From: Aeromonas hydrophila subsp. hydrophila ATCC 7966
GTDB lineage: Bacteria; Pseudomonadota; Gammaproteobacteria; Enterobacterales; Aeromonadaceae
DNA length: 64,000 nt
Assembly: GCF_000014805.1 (NCBI RefSeq)
Contig: NC_008570.1
Span: forward strand, 4,388,501 to 4,452,500
Direction of reading: 5' to 3'
In this document: positions 1 through 8,571 of the stretch, one piece after another
Numbering within the stretch: the stretch's first letter is position 1
Layout: each line of letters starts with the position of its first letter
Position numbers and translations under genes: made by a program
The notes under the pieces: model-generated
Database searches by the model: none
Told to the model about the DNA's origin: nothing
The model's input: only the letters and a program-made list of their open reading frames with translations

Positions 1-505
1 GGCAGCAGAGAGTACCAAGCCCCCCGCAGGCTGCAGCATTAAAAAAGTATTAGACGCCGATGCGCCTCCTTTGAAACTCACCAATTTTCCAAGCAATACA
101 AATAACTAGCCGAGCCCCCCCATTTGGGTGAAATACTGGCCCCTGGCCGGACAGGGGCTGTCACACCGGCCTCCGCCCCCCCCTTCTCGTCTCGACCGTT
201 CGATGATATGACTCCCCGTTGCTGTTCACTTGCTGGCCAAGGTCGGCCTCGTGTAAGTTAATCCTTCGTTCGGCGGACACGGAATGGAGCGTCAGGAAGA
301 TGTGCGCTCTTTCTCCCCAACTGTTACTATTGCGGGCAAAATCTGAAAACGGGGAGGCGGCCAACTGGCGCGCTGAACCGGACACAGTCATCACATGAGT
401 GGCGGGGCCGCCCAGCAGCATCGCCTATCTCACAGAAAACAAACGATATGTTGAATTGGCCCGGGCATATGGCCCGGCCGGTATATAAAGGGTGGAAGAG
501 AGATT
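1..505. other. Gene-poor region upstream of ssb
   Basis: No convincing gene was found. In many gammaproteobacteria uvrA lies divergent from ssb, but no UvrA N-terminus is visible here. An inverted repeat with 7-bp arms (139-145 and 152-158) and a CCGGGC/GCCCGG hairpin (461-477) just before ssb may be regulatory or terminator remnants. On the minus strand a strong Shine-Dalgarno-like run (complement of 65-72) has no start codon at a usable distance. No LexA box could be identified by eye. Confidence 0.4.
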
Positions 506-1084
506 ATGGCCAGTCGAGGCATCAATAAAGTCATTCTGATCGGTAACCTGGGGCAAGACCCGGAAGTGCGCTACATGCCGAGCGGCGGTGCCGTGACCAA
601 TATCACCCTGGCCACCTCCGACACCTGGCGCGACAAGCAGACCGGTGAGCAGAAAGAGCGTACCGAGTGGCACCGCGTTGTCTTCATGGGCAAGCTGGCC
701 GAAGTGGCTGGCGAGTACCTGAAGAAAGGTTCCCAAGTCTATGTTGAAGGCAAGCTGCAGACCCGCAAGTGGCAGGATCAAAGCGGCCAGGAGCGTTACA
801 CCACCGAAGTGCTGGTCGATGGCTTCAGCGGCGTGATGCAGATGCTGGGTGGCCGTCCGCAAGGCGGCGCCGGCCAGGGCATGGGTGGCCAGTCTCAGGG
901 TAACTGGGGTCAGCAGCAGGGCATGCAGTCCCAACAGCCGATGAACCAGGCGCGTCCTGCCCAGGCTCCGCAGCAGAACATGCAGCAACAGGGCGGCTAT
1001 GCTCGTCCGGCCCAGCAGCCGCAGTCTGCACCGCCGGTGTACAATGAGCCGCCGATGGACTTCGACGACGACATTCCGTTCTAA
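506..1084 (+). CDS. ssb: Single-stranded DNA-binding protein SSB
   Basis: SSB coats single-stranded DNA during replication, recombination and repair, and recruits partner enzymes through its C-terminal tip. The 192-residue protein has an N-terminal OB fold (about residues 5-110), then a Gln/Gly/Pro-rich flexible linker, and ends in the acidic tip DFDDDIPF that binds SSB partners. Length and layout match E. coli SSB (178 aa) with a slightly longer linker. The start is preceded by the purine-rich run GGAAGAGAG. A strong hairpin terminator follows within about 20 bp of the stop. Confidence 0.97.
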   Translation: MASRGINKVILIGNLGQDPEVRYMPSGGAVTNITLATSDTWRDKQTGEQKERTEWHRVVFMGKLAEVAGEYLKKGSQVYVEGKLQTRKWQDQSGQERYTTEVLVDGFSGVMQMLGGRPQGGAGQGMGGQSQGNWGQQQGMQSQQPMNQARPAQAPQQNMQQQGGYARPAQQPQSAPPVYNEPPMDFDDDIPF

Positions 1085-1101
1085 GCAACGTCAGATCCCG
1101 G

Positions 1102-1129
1102 AGGCCCTGTTCATGCAGGGCCTTTTTTT
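1102..1129 (+). terminator. Rho-independent terminator of ssb
   Basis: An 8-bp perfect stem (1102-1109 with 1116-1123) with a 6-nt loop is followed by a run of seven T. Confidence 0.9.
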
Positions 1130-1251
1130 GCCTGTTATTGACGCAGACGTGGCGCGCAATCCAGCCTCCTGGCCGGTCTTGCCAGCCATACGTCCCCATA
1201 TCATTCGCCTTGGGATTATGATCGGGGCAATCCAGTTGCCAGAGAGAACGC

Positions 1252-2010
1252 ATGGGGTCTTGGTATCGAATCTTGTTGTGCGTGGCGGCTTGCGCCACCC
1301 TGTTGCTGCCATCCTTGCTGCTGGCCGGCGAGCCATTGCGAGTGGGGGTCAGCTTCGCCATCCCGCCCTATGTGATCGAGGAAGAGGGTCGCGGGATCGA
1401 GCTCGACCTGATGAGAGAGGCCTTTCGGGACAGCGGCTATGAGCCTCAATTCGAATACCTGCCGCTGGAGCGCACCTTCCGCATGCTGGAGTCCGGCAAG
1501 CTCGATGCCATCATCAACGTCAAACCCGGCATGTTGCACGACGTCTTCCTGTCGCAGCCGGTGATCGCCTTCCACAATCGGGTGTTCACCCTCAATAAAA
1601 CCCACATCAGCACTCTGGACGACATGAAGACGCTGAGGGTGAGTGCCTTCCAGCGGGCCCGTCAGGTGCTGGGAGGTGCCTTTGCCAGCATGGCTGACCA
1701 GAATCCCCGTTACGAAGAGGTCGCCAAACAGCAGGGGCAGGTGCACAGGTTGATGCTGGGACGGGTGGATGCGGTGATCCTGGAGCAGCGGGTTTTCTAT
1801 TACTATCTGGCACAACTGGCCAACAGCAAATATGGTGCCGAGCTCTATGCTCCCGGTCGGGTTCGGCAATACGATCTGTTTGCGCCGACTCACTACCATT
1901 TTGCCTTTCGCCAGGCGGCGCAGCAGCGCTGGTTCGATCGCCGGCTCGATGCCATGCGGGCCGATGGCCGTTATCAGCGCATATTTGCCCGCTACGGGGC
2001 CACGCCCTGA
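1252..2010 (+). CDS. Orphan periplasmic substrate-binding protein (SBP_bac_3 type)
   Basis: This 252-residue protein has an N-terminal signal peptide (residues about 1-25, ending near LLAGEPLR) followed by a bilobed solute-binding fold of the family-3 (amino-acid binding) class: the VGVSFAIPPYV opening, the GIELDLMREAF helix and the DAIINVKPG segment. Such proteins deliver small polar solutes to ABC permeases or serve as sensor modules. No permease or ATPase gene adjoins it, so it is a stand-alone member, as is common in Aeromonas, Vibrio and Shewanella. The ligand cannot be deduced. A second stand-alone member lies at 44815-45588. Confidence 0.85.
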   Translation: MGSWYRILLCVAACATLLLPSLLLAGEPLRVGVSFAIPPYVIEEEGRGIELDLMREAFRDSGYEPQFEYLPLERTFRMLESGKLDAIINVKPGMLHDVFLSQPVIAFHNRVFTLNKTHISTLDDMKTLRVSAFQRARQVLGGAFASMADQNPRYEEVAKQQGQVHRLMLGRVDAVILEQRVFYYYLAQLANSKYGAELYAPGRVRQYDLFAPTHYHFAFRQAAQQRWFDRRLDAMRADGRYQRIFARYGATP

Positions 2011-2028
2011 GCCTCCTGAAAACATAAA

Positions 2029-2055
2029 AGCCAGCCCGAAAAGGCTGGCTTTTTG
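2029..2055. terminator. Terminator after the orphan binding protein
   Basis: An 8-bp stem (2029-2036 with 2043-2050) is flanked by an A run on the left and a T run on the right, so it can serve transcription from both sides. It lies between the binding-protein gene and the small convergent gene at 2091-2213. Confidence 0.85.
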
Positions 2056-2090
2056 TTACTGGCTCCAAAGGAACTACAGCATGGGGAGCG

Positions 2091-2213
2091 TTACTTCATC
2101 GCGCCGCCATTTTTCAGATCTGCTTTCTGACGTTTGGCTTCGCGCTTCTCTTTCAGTGACATCTGCGGTTTTTTCTTGGCATCTTTGCCGTTGTGATGTT
2201 CTTTGTTACTCAT
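2091..2213 (-). CDS. Small highly basic protein of unknown function (40 aa)
   Basis: This 40-codon reading frame encodes a Lys-rich protein starting MSNKEHHNGKDAKKKP and ending NGGAMK. It was recognised by eye because it has a good ribosome binding site (GGAG, 7 nt before this ATG), a terminator beyond its stop and no overlap with other genes. A second ATG lies one codon upstream (2216) but is too close to the binding site. The composition is typical of small nucleic-acid or ribosome-associated proteins, but no family was identified, so the function is unknown. Confidence 0.6.
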   Translation of the reverse strand: MSNKEHHNGKDAKKKPQMSLKEKREAKRQKADLKNGGAMK

Positions 2214-2666
2214 CATCAAACTCCAAAAATGTTACCCAGACAGTTGGAACCCAGGTTCCAGCATGCCATCCGAATCGTAGACTACAGTACGCTTTCAGTG
2301 ACGATCCTGCGATCGCACTCAGTCCAGCATACCCCTAATCTTGCGCAAGAATCCACCCTCATCCCATCACCCAGTGGCAGCAGGTGTTCACCCGCTTCCG
2401 CTGACCCGATCCGGCTGGGGAATGAACGGCCGGAGAAGCGATTTATTCCTTATAAAATAACGCCAAACAGATTTATTTTATGGGGGTGTGAAATAAACCA
2501 CTGAATGCCAAAATGAATTCTCTTTAAATAATGAGAGATAATTTAGATAAGCATTCTCACTATCGCCAGAAACAAAAAGTTACAACCCAAAGCAGCGCCT
2601 CCCTGGACAAGCTGATATTATCCAGCCCTATTTGTGAAAATATTCCAGCGAGAATAAGGACGTCCC
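2214..2666. other. AT-rich intergenic region upstream of the CDF transporter
   Basis: About 450 bp without a convincing gene. It becomes AT-rich from about 2450 to 2540 and probably holds promoters for the small basic gene (leftward) and the CDF gene (rightward). No specific operator was recognised. Confidence 0.4.
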
Positions 2667-3545
2667 ATGACCAGAAAAACCAGAGCGGCCTTGGTCTCAG
2701 TTTGCTCCAATATCACCTTGATTATCATGAAGATATTTGCCGGCATACTGAGCGGATCCGTCAGTATTATTTCCGAGGCCATTCACTCGGCCATGGACCT
2801 GGTGGCGGCATTGATCGCGCTGGTGGCCGTACGTAAATCGGATATTCCCCCCGACCAACGCCACCCCTACGGTCATGACAAAATTGAAAACGTCTCCGGC
2901 GTGATCGAAGCGCTGCTGATCCTGCTGGCAGCCGGCTGGATAATATTCGAGGCCGTCGGCAAATTGATCACGCCAACCCAGATCGAGGGGGTGGGGCTCG
3001 GTGTGCTGGTCATGCTGTTCTCGGCACTGGTCAACAGCGGCGTCTCCGCCTACCTCTACCGGGTGGCCAAGGAGGAAGAGTCCGTGGCCCTGGCCGCCGA
3101 TGCACTGCACCTGAAGGCGGACGTACTGACCTCGCTCGGGGTCGCCGTCGGCCTGCTCGGTATCTGGATTGCCGCCAGACTGGGCTACAACCTCTATCTG
3201 CTTGACCCCATTGTTGCCATCTGTGTCGCCCTGTTCATCCTCAAGGAGGCGATCGCCATGCTGAAGCAGGCCTTCCAACCCCTGCTGGACCACAGCATGA
3301 ACGAGGAAGAGCTGGCCATCACCACCCAAGTGATCGAGGAGTGCTGCCCGGAGCATGGCGGCTTTCACGATCTGCGCAGCCGGCAGGCCGGACGCCGTCG
3401 TCACATCGACTTCCACCTGACCTTGCCAAAAGAGATGAGCATCGAGCACTCCCACGCCATCTGCGATCGGATAGAGCAGGGTATCATGCGACACCTCCCC
3501 CACGCCGTCGTGCTGATCCATGTTGAACCGAGCGGGCATGGTTAA
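2667..3545 (+). CDS. Cation diffusion facilitator (CDF) metal exporter
   Basis: A 292-residue inner-membrane protein of the CDF family, which exports divalent metals in exchange for protons as a homodimer. About six membrane segments lie in residues 10-210, then a cytoplasmic C-terminal domain of about 80 residues. The membrane metal-site motifs are both HxxxD: IHSAMD in TM2 and LHLKAD in TM5. A first-site His instead of Asp is usually linked to zinc selectivity, whereas iron/zinc FieF-type proteins have DxxxD there. A HPYGHDKIEN loop and C-terminal His residues are typical of the family. Zn is the likely main substrate (inference). No metal regulator adjoins the gene. Confidence 0.88.
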   Translation: MTRKTRAALVSVCSNITLIIMKIFAGILSGSVSIISEAIHSAMDLVAALIALVAVRKSDIPPDQRHPYGHDKIENVSGVIEALLILLAAGWIIFEAVGKLITPTQIEGVGLGVLVMLFSALVNSGVSAYLYRVAKEEESVALAADALHLKADVLTSLGVAVGLLGIWIAARLGYNLYLLDPIVAICVALFILKEAIAMLKQAFQPLLDHSMNEEELAITTQVIEECCPEHGGFHDLRSRQAGRRRHIDFHLTLPKEMSIEHSHAICDRIEQGIMRHLPHAVVLIHVEPSGHG

Positions 3546-3694
3546 CGGCGCTGAGCCGTGCGAGGGGAATGCGACGGGCTATTCCCTTCGACAACGGCCA
3601 TCCGGTGGAGCGGTATTCGAAAACGGTGTCGATTGTGCAATAAACGGCCGGCAGGTGTGGTAGGGTGGACTATTCCCGCCATCAGGAGCACGCC

Positions 3695-3979
3695 GTGAAA
3701 AAGTTGGAAATGAAGGACCTCACCGATGCCGAAAAGGCCGAGATCACCCTGCTGCTCCAAAAAGCACAGGCCAATACAGATCATCAACTGAGCAATGCCG
3801 AGCGCAACCGCATCCGCGAGGAAGGCAGACTCAAGATAGTCGCAGACCGTGCTGCCGCCGCCAAAGTGGCCGCCAAACTGGCACGGGAAAAGGCCAAGGA
3901 ACGTGCCAACAAGCAGGTGTTGCCAGAGACATTCAGCTGGGTGGACTCCGTCAGCAACAAGTTTCGCAGCAAACGCTGA
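3695..3979 (+). CDS. Small charged, Ala/Lys-rich hypothetical protein
   Basis: The reading frame is open from 3665, but the GTG at 3695 is preferred because CAGGAG lies 6 nt upstream. The 94-residue product starts MKKLEMKDLTD and is almost wholly charged helix, with an Ala/Lys/Arg-rich stretch (about residues 45-75) that could form a coiled coil, and a C-terminal FSWVDSVSNKF segment. It has no signal peptide or membrane segment, so it is probably cytoplasmic. No family was recognised. It stands alone, downstream of the CDF gene on the same strand with a 149-bp gap. Confidence 0.7.
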   Translation: MKKLEMKDLTDAEKAEITLLLQKAQANTDHQLSNAERNRIREEGRLKIVADRAAAAKVAAKLAREKAKERANKQVLPETFSWVDSVSNKFRSKR

Positions 3980-4378
3980 CGGCCAATCCTCCCGCTCAAG
4001 CGCCACCTACCTCAACCAGCCAACTCACACCATGGCGGAGAACAGCCCTCTACCATGGTGCGTCCAGCGACCTGCAACGGCGCAGGATCCTGCGCTGCAG
4101 ACACCCACACCAGGAGTGGCTGCGTTGATATCCGACCACTCGCAGCGAGATAAAATTTGCTTTAAGAAAATGGGCATGTTTTAATCTTTTGCGATGGTTC
4201 GGTAGTTCAGACCTGGTTATGTTAGGCAGTCATTTTAGTAAAGCAGCGATTAGTATAAGAATTATCCATGATTCTTCTTATCAAATAATTCTCCTTCTTT
4301 AGTGCTCCCCATACGTATTGCTGACGAAAAATCATAGATTGCCATTTGGCACTTTAAACACTATTTAAGGAAATTATC
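3980..4378 (+). promoter_or_regulatory. Promoter and long 5' leader of the cold-shock gene
   Basis: No gene is seen in this 399-bp stretch. Its right part (about 4160-4378) is AT-rich and directly precedes the csp start. Long 5' untranslated leaders are characteristic of cspA-family genes, where leader structure controls mRNA stability and translation in the cold. The leader ends in AAGGA, 7 nt before the ATG. The exact transcription start cannot be fixed from sequence alone. Confidence 0.5.
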
Positions 4379-4591
4379 ATGTCCAACAAAATGACTGGTA
4401 CCGTCAAGTTCTTCAACGCCGAGAAAGGTTTTGGCTTCATCTCCCCGACCGACGGCAGCAAAGACGTGTTCGTTCACTTCTCCGCCATCCAGACCCCGGG
4501 CTTCAAGACCCTGGACGAAGGTCAGCGCGTTGAGTTCACCATCGAGCAAGGCCAGAAAGGCCCGGCTGCTGCTAACGTAGTAGCTCTGTAA
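4379..4591 (+). CDS. CspA-family cold-shock protein
   Basis: A 70-residue single cold-shock domain that binds single-stranded RNA/DNA and melts RNA secondary structure. Both nucleic-acid-binding motifs are intact: RNP1 KGFGFISP and RNP2 VFVHFSAI. Length and the final NVVAL match E. coli CspA-type proteins. The gene is monocistronic, with a long AT-rich leader and its own terminator. Whether it is cold-inducible or constitutive (CspE/CspC type) cannot be told from the protein, but the long leader favours cold regulation. Confidence 0.95.
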   Translation: MSNKMTGTVKFFNAEKGFGFISPTDGSKDVFVHFSAIQTPGFKTLDEGQRVEFTIEQGQKGPAAANVVAL

Positions 4592-4652
4592 TTCAAGCCG
4601 GGGATCCGGTCCGCCTGCTCATGCCGGTTGGTACCATCCGCTGCAAGAATTG

Positions 4653-4679
4653 AAAAAACCCGCTTCGGCGGGTTTTTTG
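4653..4679 (+). terminator. Terminator of the cold-shock gene
   Basis: A perfect hairpin AAAAAACCCGC/GCGGGTTTTTT with a TTCG tetraloop lies about 60 bp after the stop. It is symmetric, so it could also act on leftward transcription. Confidence 0.92.
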
Positions 4680-4813
4680 TTGTCTGCCATTTGCCATTCC
4701 CCCTCTGCCGACCCTCTCAGCCTTCTCACTGTCTCGCCCCCGCTTCCCGTCACCGCGCCACACATGCTCCTCATCCCGTATCTGCTGGTGAGAGGATAAC
4801 CGCACAATATTAA

Positions 4814-4828
4814 TGAGATTAATTATCA
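4814..4828. promoter_or_regulatory. Fur box upstream of the IrgA-like receptor
   Basis: TGAGATTAATTATCA matches the 7-1-7 Fur consensus TGATAATnATTATCA at 12 of 14 positions, with the right half-site perfect. It lies about 130 bp upstream of the receptor start. Iron-dependent repression is the expected behaviour for a siderophore receptor. Confidence 0.75.
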
Positions 4829-4957
4829 TTTACACATCATCCAGTGATCACTACAATGCCTGCCGACCGACTTGGTGATTATCCAATTGAACCTTTTCTG
4901 GTCCTGGTTTCACGCGGGATGCGATGAGACCGCCCCATCGATTCACCCAAAGGATGA

Positions 4958-6946
4958 ATGCATCTTCTTACTAAAAGAGTTCAGGCCAACATGATAACAA
5001 TGCACCGCAACAAGCTGACCACGCTCATTCTCGCCGCCCTCGCATCACACGCCTATGCCGCCGAGCAGGAGGTCATGGTCGTGACCGCCTCCGGCTTCCA
5101 GCAGAAGATCGAGGATACCGCCGCCTCCATCTCGGTGGTGACCCGCGAGCAATTGGAGAAACGCGCCTATCGCGACGTGACCGACGCCCTGAAGGATGTG
5201 CCCGGGGTGGTGATCACCGGCGGTGGCAGCAGCAGCGATATCAGCATTCGTGGCATGGGCTCCAAGTACACGCTGATGCTGGTCGACGGTAAACGGGTCG
5301 ACAGCCGTGGCACCCGTCCCAACAGCGACGGCCCCGGCATCGAGCAGGGCTGGCTGCCGCCGCTGCAGGCGATCGAGCGGATCGAAGTGGTGCGTGGCCC
5401 CATGTCCTCCCGCTACGGCTCTGACGCCATGGGCGGCGTCATCAACGTCATCACCCGCAAAACCGCCAGCATGACCGCCTGGCAGGGCTCGCTGCATGCC
5501 GATTCGACCTTCCAGGAGAACAAGGAATCCGGCGACATCTTCCAGACCAACGCCTATACCGCCGGCGCCCTGGTGGATGGACTGCTGGGGATGCGGGTGA
5601 ACGGCCAGCTCTCCCACCGTGGCGAGGATCAGTTCCAGAACGGTTTCGCCGAGCAGGAGATGCGCAGCGGTACGGCCGTCTTCAGCCTGACCCCGGACGA
5701 GCACAACCGCTTCGATTTCGAGGCCAGTCGCGGCCTGCAGGATCGCAACCGCACGCCGGGTGAATCTCTCTCGGCCAAGTCAAAACCCAGCCTGAGTACC
5801 TACGAGCGCACCAACTTCGCCATCACCCACGACGGCCGCTATGACTTCGGCTCCTCCACCAGCTACCTGCAGCGGGAAGAGAACACCAACCCCGGCCGTC
5901 AGATGAAACTCATCAACACCATCGCCGATACCCACACCCAGTTTGAACTGGGGGCTCACTATCTGAGCGTGGGTGGCCAGTACCGCTACGAGGATCTGCA
6001 GGATCAGGGCAACCAGCTCAATGTGGCCAACCGCGCCAATCAGCTGACCCGCTGGAGCTGGGCCATGTTCGTGGAAGATGAGTGGTCGCTGACCGACACC
6101 TTCGCCCTGACTGGCGGCGTGCGGATGGATCAGGACCAGAACTACGGCACCCACTGGAGCCCACGTCTGTACGGGGTCTGGCACCTGGCCGACACCTGGA
6201 CGCTGAAAGGGGGTGTCTCCACCGGCTATCGTTCACCGGATCTGCGCATGTCGGCCGCCAACTGGGGCCAGGCCACCGGCGGTGGCACTCAGGACGGCAT
6301 GCTGGTCGGCAGCCCGGAGCTGAAACCGGAAACCAGCGTGAGCCAGGAGATCGCCCTGCTGTGGGATAGTCAACAAGGCTTGAACACAGGGCTGACCCTG
6401 TTCAATACCGACTTCGAGGACAAGATCTCCGAGATCCGCCGCTGCGAAAGCAAGAGCAACCCCTCCTGCACCCTGAACGGTCACACCTATGACTTCATCA
6501 GCGACCGCATCAACGTCGACAAGGCGAACATGCGCGGGGTGGAAGGCACGGCCAACTGGACCATCAATGACGCCTGGTCGCTGGCCTCCAGCTACACCTT
6601 CACCCAGTCCGAGCAGAAGAGTGGGGCGATGGAAGGCAAGCCGCTGAACCAGATGCCGCGCCACATGTTCAACACCACGGTCGACTGGCAGACCACCGAA
6701 ACCGTCAGCCTCTGGTCACGGGTCAACTTCCGCAGCAAGACCTCCGATTACCTGAGCCGGGTCAAGATGGCCGAGGGCACCCCCTCCTACACCTTCTTCG
6801 ACACCGGTCTGGTCTACAAGGCCAACGAGCACCTGGATGTCACCGCCGGCGTCTACAACCTGTTCGACAAGACAGTGGATTACACCAGCTTCGGCACCGT
6901 GCTGGATGGTCGTCGCTACACCCTGGGCATGACCTACAACTTCTGA
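4958..6946 (+). CDS. irgA: TonB-dependent catecholate siderophore receptor, IrgA-like
   Basis: An outer-membrane gated beta-barrel that imports ferric siderophore using TonB energy. After a signal peptide (cleavage near SHAYA-AEQ) come a TonB-box region (EVMVVTAS), a plug domain (about residues 45-165, with DISIRGMG and the RIEVVRGPMSSRYGSDAMGGVIN motif) and a 22-strand barrel ending in an aromatic residue (MTYNF). The stretch RPNSDGPGIEQGWLPP and much of the barrel closely resemble Vibrio cholerae IrgA, a receptor for enterobactin-type catecholates. Start choice is uncertain: ATG 4958 has AAGGA only 3 nt away, while ATG 4991 or 5000 gives a cleaner signal peptide. It is single, with no siderophore synthesis or permease genes nearby. 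A Fur box lies upstream. Confidence 0.9.
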   Translation: MHLLTKRVQANMITMHRNKLTTLILAALASHAYAAEQEVMVVTASGFQQKIEDTAASISVVTREQLEKRAYRDVTDALKDVPGVVITGGGSSSDISIRGMGSKYTLMLVDGKRVDSRGTRPNSDGPGIEQGWLPPLQAIERIEVVRGPMSSRYGSDAMGGVINVITRKTASMTAWQGSLHADSTFQENKESGDIFQTNAYTAGALVDGLLGMRVNGQLSHRGEDQFQNGFAEQEMRSGTAVFSLTPDEHNRFDFEASRGLQDRNRTPGESLSAKSKPSLSTYERTNFAITHDGRYDFGSSTSYLQREENTNPGRQMKLINTIADTHTQFELGAHYLSVGGQYRYEDLQDQGNQLNVANRANQLTRWSWAMFVEDEWSLTDTFALTGGVRMDQDQNYGTHWSPRLYGVWHLADTWTLKGGVSTGYRSPDLRMSAANWGQATGGGTQDGMLVGSPELKPETSVSQEIALLWDSQQGLNTGLTLFNTDFEDKISEIRRCESKSNPSCTLNGHTYDFISDRINVDKANMRGVEGTANWTINDAWSLASSYTFTQSEQKSGAMEGKPLNQMPRHMFNTTVDWQTTETVSLWSRVNFRSKTSDYLSRVKMAEGTPSYTFFDTGLVYKANEHLDVTAGVYNLFDKTVDYTSFGTVLDGRRYTLGMTYNF

Positions 6947-6952
6947 TGACCC

Positions 6953-6985
6953 GCCGCCGCCCGACTTGGGCGGCGGCTTTTTATT
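6953..6985. terminator. Terminator between the receptor and the convergent cyclase gene
   Basis: A 10-bp GC-rich stem (6953-6962 with 6968-6977) with a 5-nt loop and a T run on the right. It directly follows the receptor stop and touches the 3' end of the convergent diguanylate cyclase gene. Confidence 0.9.
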
Positions 6986-8468
6986 TCCCCGCCTCGCCAG
7001 CCGCCTCTTTCACGTAGCTTGCCGCCTGCCAGGTGTTGCGCCCCTGCGATTTGGCGCCATACATCAGCTGATCCGCCTGCAACAACACCCGTCGGCCTTC
7101 CGCCCCGCCCCCTGCCGGCACCCACACCGCTCCCGTGCTGATGGAGATGCCGAGCGCTCCGGCGCTGGTTGGCAACTTGTGGCTATTGACCTCCCGCCCG
7201 ATCCGGGCGGCCCACTGCTGCAGCGTCGCCATGTCCGCCACAAGCAGGCTGATGCAAAACTCCTCCCCGCCGATGCGGGCAAACAGGGCGCTGGCGGGCA
7301 GCACCCGCTGTACCTGCGCCACCATGGCCGACAACACCTCGTCCCCGACCCCGTGACCGAAGTGATCGTTGATCCCCTTGAAGCGATCGAGATCGAACAG
7401 CAGCAGGGCCGAGGCCTGACCGCTGGCCAGCCGCTGCTCCAACAGCGGCAAAAAGGCGCGCCGGTTGAGGATGCCGGTCATGGAGTCGGTGCCGGCAAGG
7501 CGCTCCAGTCTGGCGTTGGCCTGGATAAGCTCGGCGGTGCGGCTCGCCACCGCCCGCCGCAACTGGATGATGTAGGCCATCAGCACCAGGCCGCCGATGG
7601 CCAGCAGCCAAGGCCAGAGATGGACCGGGTAGACGGTCTCGATGTGCATCCACTTGCGGACGATCCGCTCCCGATCGGCCTCGCCAATGCGGGAGAAGCC
7701 CTGCTCCAGCTCCTGCTGCAACGCCTGGTTGCCCTTGGCGACGGCGAAGCGGATCTCGTCGCTGTAGAGGTGGCGCACCGGGATGAAGCGGGTAGGATCC
7801 GCCGAGGTGTAGATGTAGAAGTTGGCCACCTGCAGATCGGCGATGAAGGCATCCAGTTCCCCGCTGAAGGCCGCCCGCAGCATGGCGTCGTTGTCATCGA
7901 AGGTGCGCAGGCGCGTGGTGGGGAAGTGCTTGCGGGCGTAGTACTCCTCGTAGCCCCCCGTCACCACCCCCACGCTCTCGTGCAACAGGTAGTAGTTCAC
8001 GTCCGAGCCACGCAGGGAGTTGGCGAAGAAGAGCTGGGAATCGACATGGGAGAGGGCCTGACCGTAGTCGTAGACCAGATTGCGCTCCGGCGACCAGAGC
8101 AGGCCGCCATGGACATCGGCCTGGCCGTTGCGAACCAGGTCCAGCGAGGCCTGCCAGTCCACCAGCTTGAACTGGATCGGGCGACCGGTGACCCTGCCAT
8201 ATTCGCGCCACAGATCGATCAGCAGGCCATCGGGTTCCCCCTCTTCATTGAGATAGGAGAAGGGCTGCCAGGCCTTGGAGTTGGTCACGATGAGCGGCTT
8301 GAGAGGCGTATTTGCCAACACGGGCCATGCCTGTGCCAAGAGCAACAACCACACCCCGCACCAGACTCGCCACCGAAAACCAGAATCGCCCGCCATCCCT
8401 GCACCAACCTTGCTGTTTGGCCGTCTGTGCGGCCATCGATTATCGCCACCTTCAGCATAGAAGAACAA
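6981..8468 (-). CDS. Diguanylate cyclase with periplasmic solute-binding sensor domain
   Basis: A signalling protein that probably makes cyclic di-GMP in response to a periplasmic ligand. Order: N-terminal signal/anchor (about residues 28-53), an SBP_bac_3-type binding domain (about 55-270), one membrane helix (LWPWLLAIGGLVLMAYII, about 285-303), a short coiled coil, and a GGDEF domain with an intact active site GGEEF. The usual inhibitory RxxD motif five residues before GGEEF is absent, so product inhibition at that site is not expected. The long N-terminus before the signal sequence suggests the true start may be the internal Met in VGAGMAG (residue 25). It stands alone. Confidence 0.9.
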   Translation of the reverse strand: MFFYAEGGDNRWPHRRPNSKVGAGMAGDSGFRWRVWCGVWLLLLAQAWPVLANTPLKPLIVTNSKAWQPFSYLNEEGEPDGLLIDLWREYGRVTGRPIQFKLVDWQASLDLVRNGQADVHGGLLWSPERNLVYDYGQALSHVDSQLFFANSLRGSDVNYYLLHESVGVVTGGYEEYYARKHFPTTRLRTFDDNDAMLRAAFSGELDAFIADLQVANFYIYTSADPTRFIPVRHLYSDEIRFAVAKGNQALQQELEQGFSRIGEADRERIVRKWMHIETVYPVHLWPWLLAIGGLVLMAYIIQLRRAVASRTAELIQANARLERLAGTDSMTGILNRRAFLPLLEQRLASGQASALLLFDLDRFKGINDHFGHGVGDEVLSAMVAQVQRVLPASALFARIGGEEFCISLLVADMATLQQWAARIGREVNSHKLPTSAGALGISISTGAVWVPAGGGAEGRRVLLQADQLMYGAKSQGRNTWQAASYVKEAAGEAGK

Positions 8469-8514
8469 GCATGACCGAGTATGAAATAGGCGTGATTTCA
8501 GTCAGATAAGTGCA

Positions 8515-8554
8515 AGATAAAAAACGGGGAGAAGGCTGGTCGCCATCCTCCCCG
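8515..8554 (-). terminator. Terminator of the two-component operon
   Basis: Read on the minus strand, a 7-bp stem CGGGGAG/CTCCCCG with a long loop is followed by a run of T. It lies just beyond the histidine kinase stop. Confidence 0.75.
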
Positions 8555-8571
8555 CCCTGCTCCCGCCGCTC

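Noticed and set aside
161..421. 86-codon minus-strand frame upstream of ssb
   Set aside because: No recognisable protein features and no ribosome binding site; composition looks like intergenic DNA.
2193..2504. 103-codon plus-strand frame after the small basic gene
   Set aside because: It overlaps the antisense 40-residue gene, has no binding site and shows no protein-like pattern.
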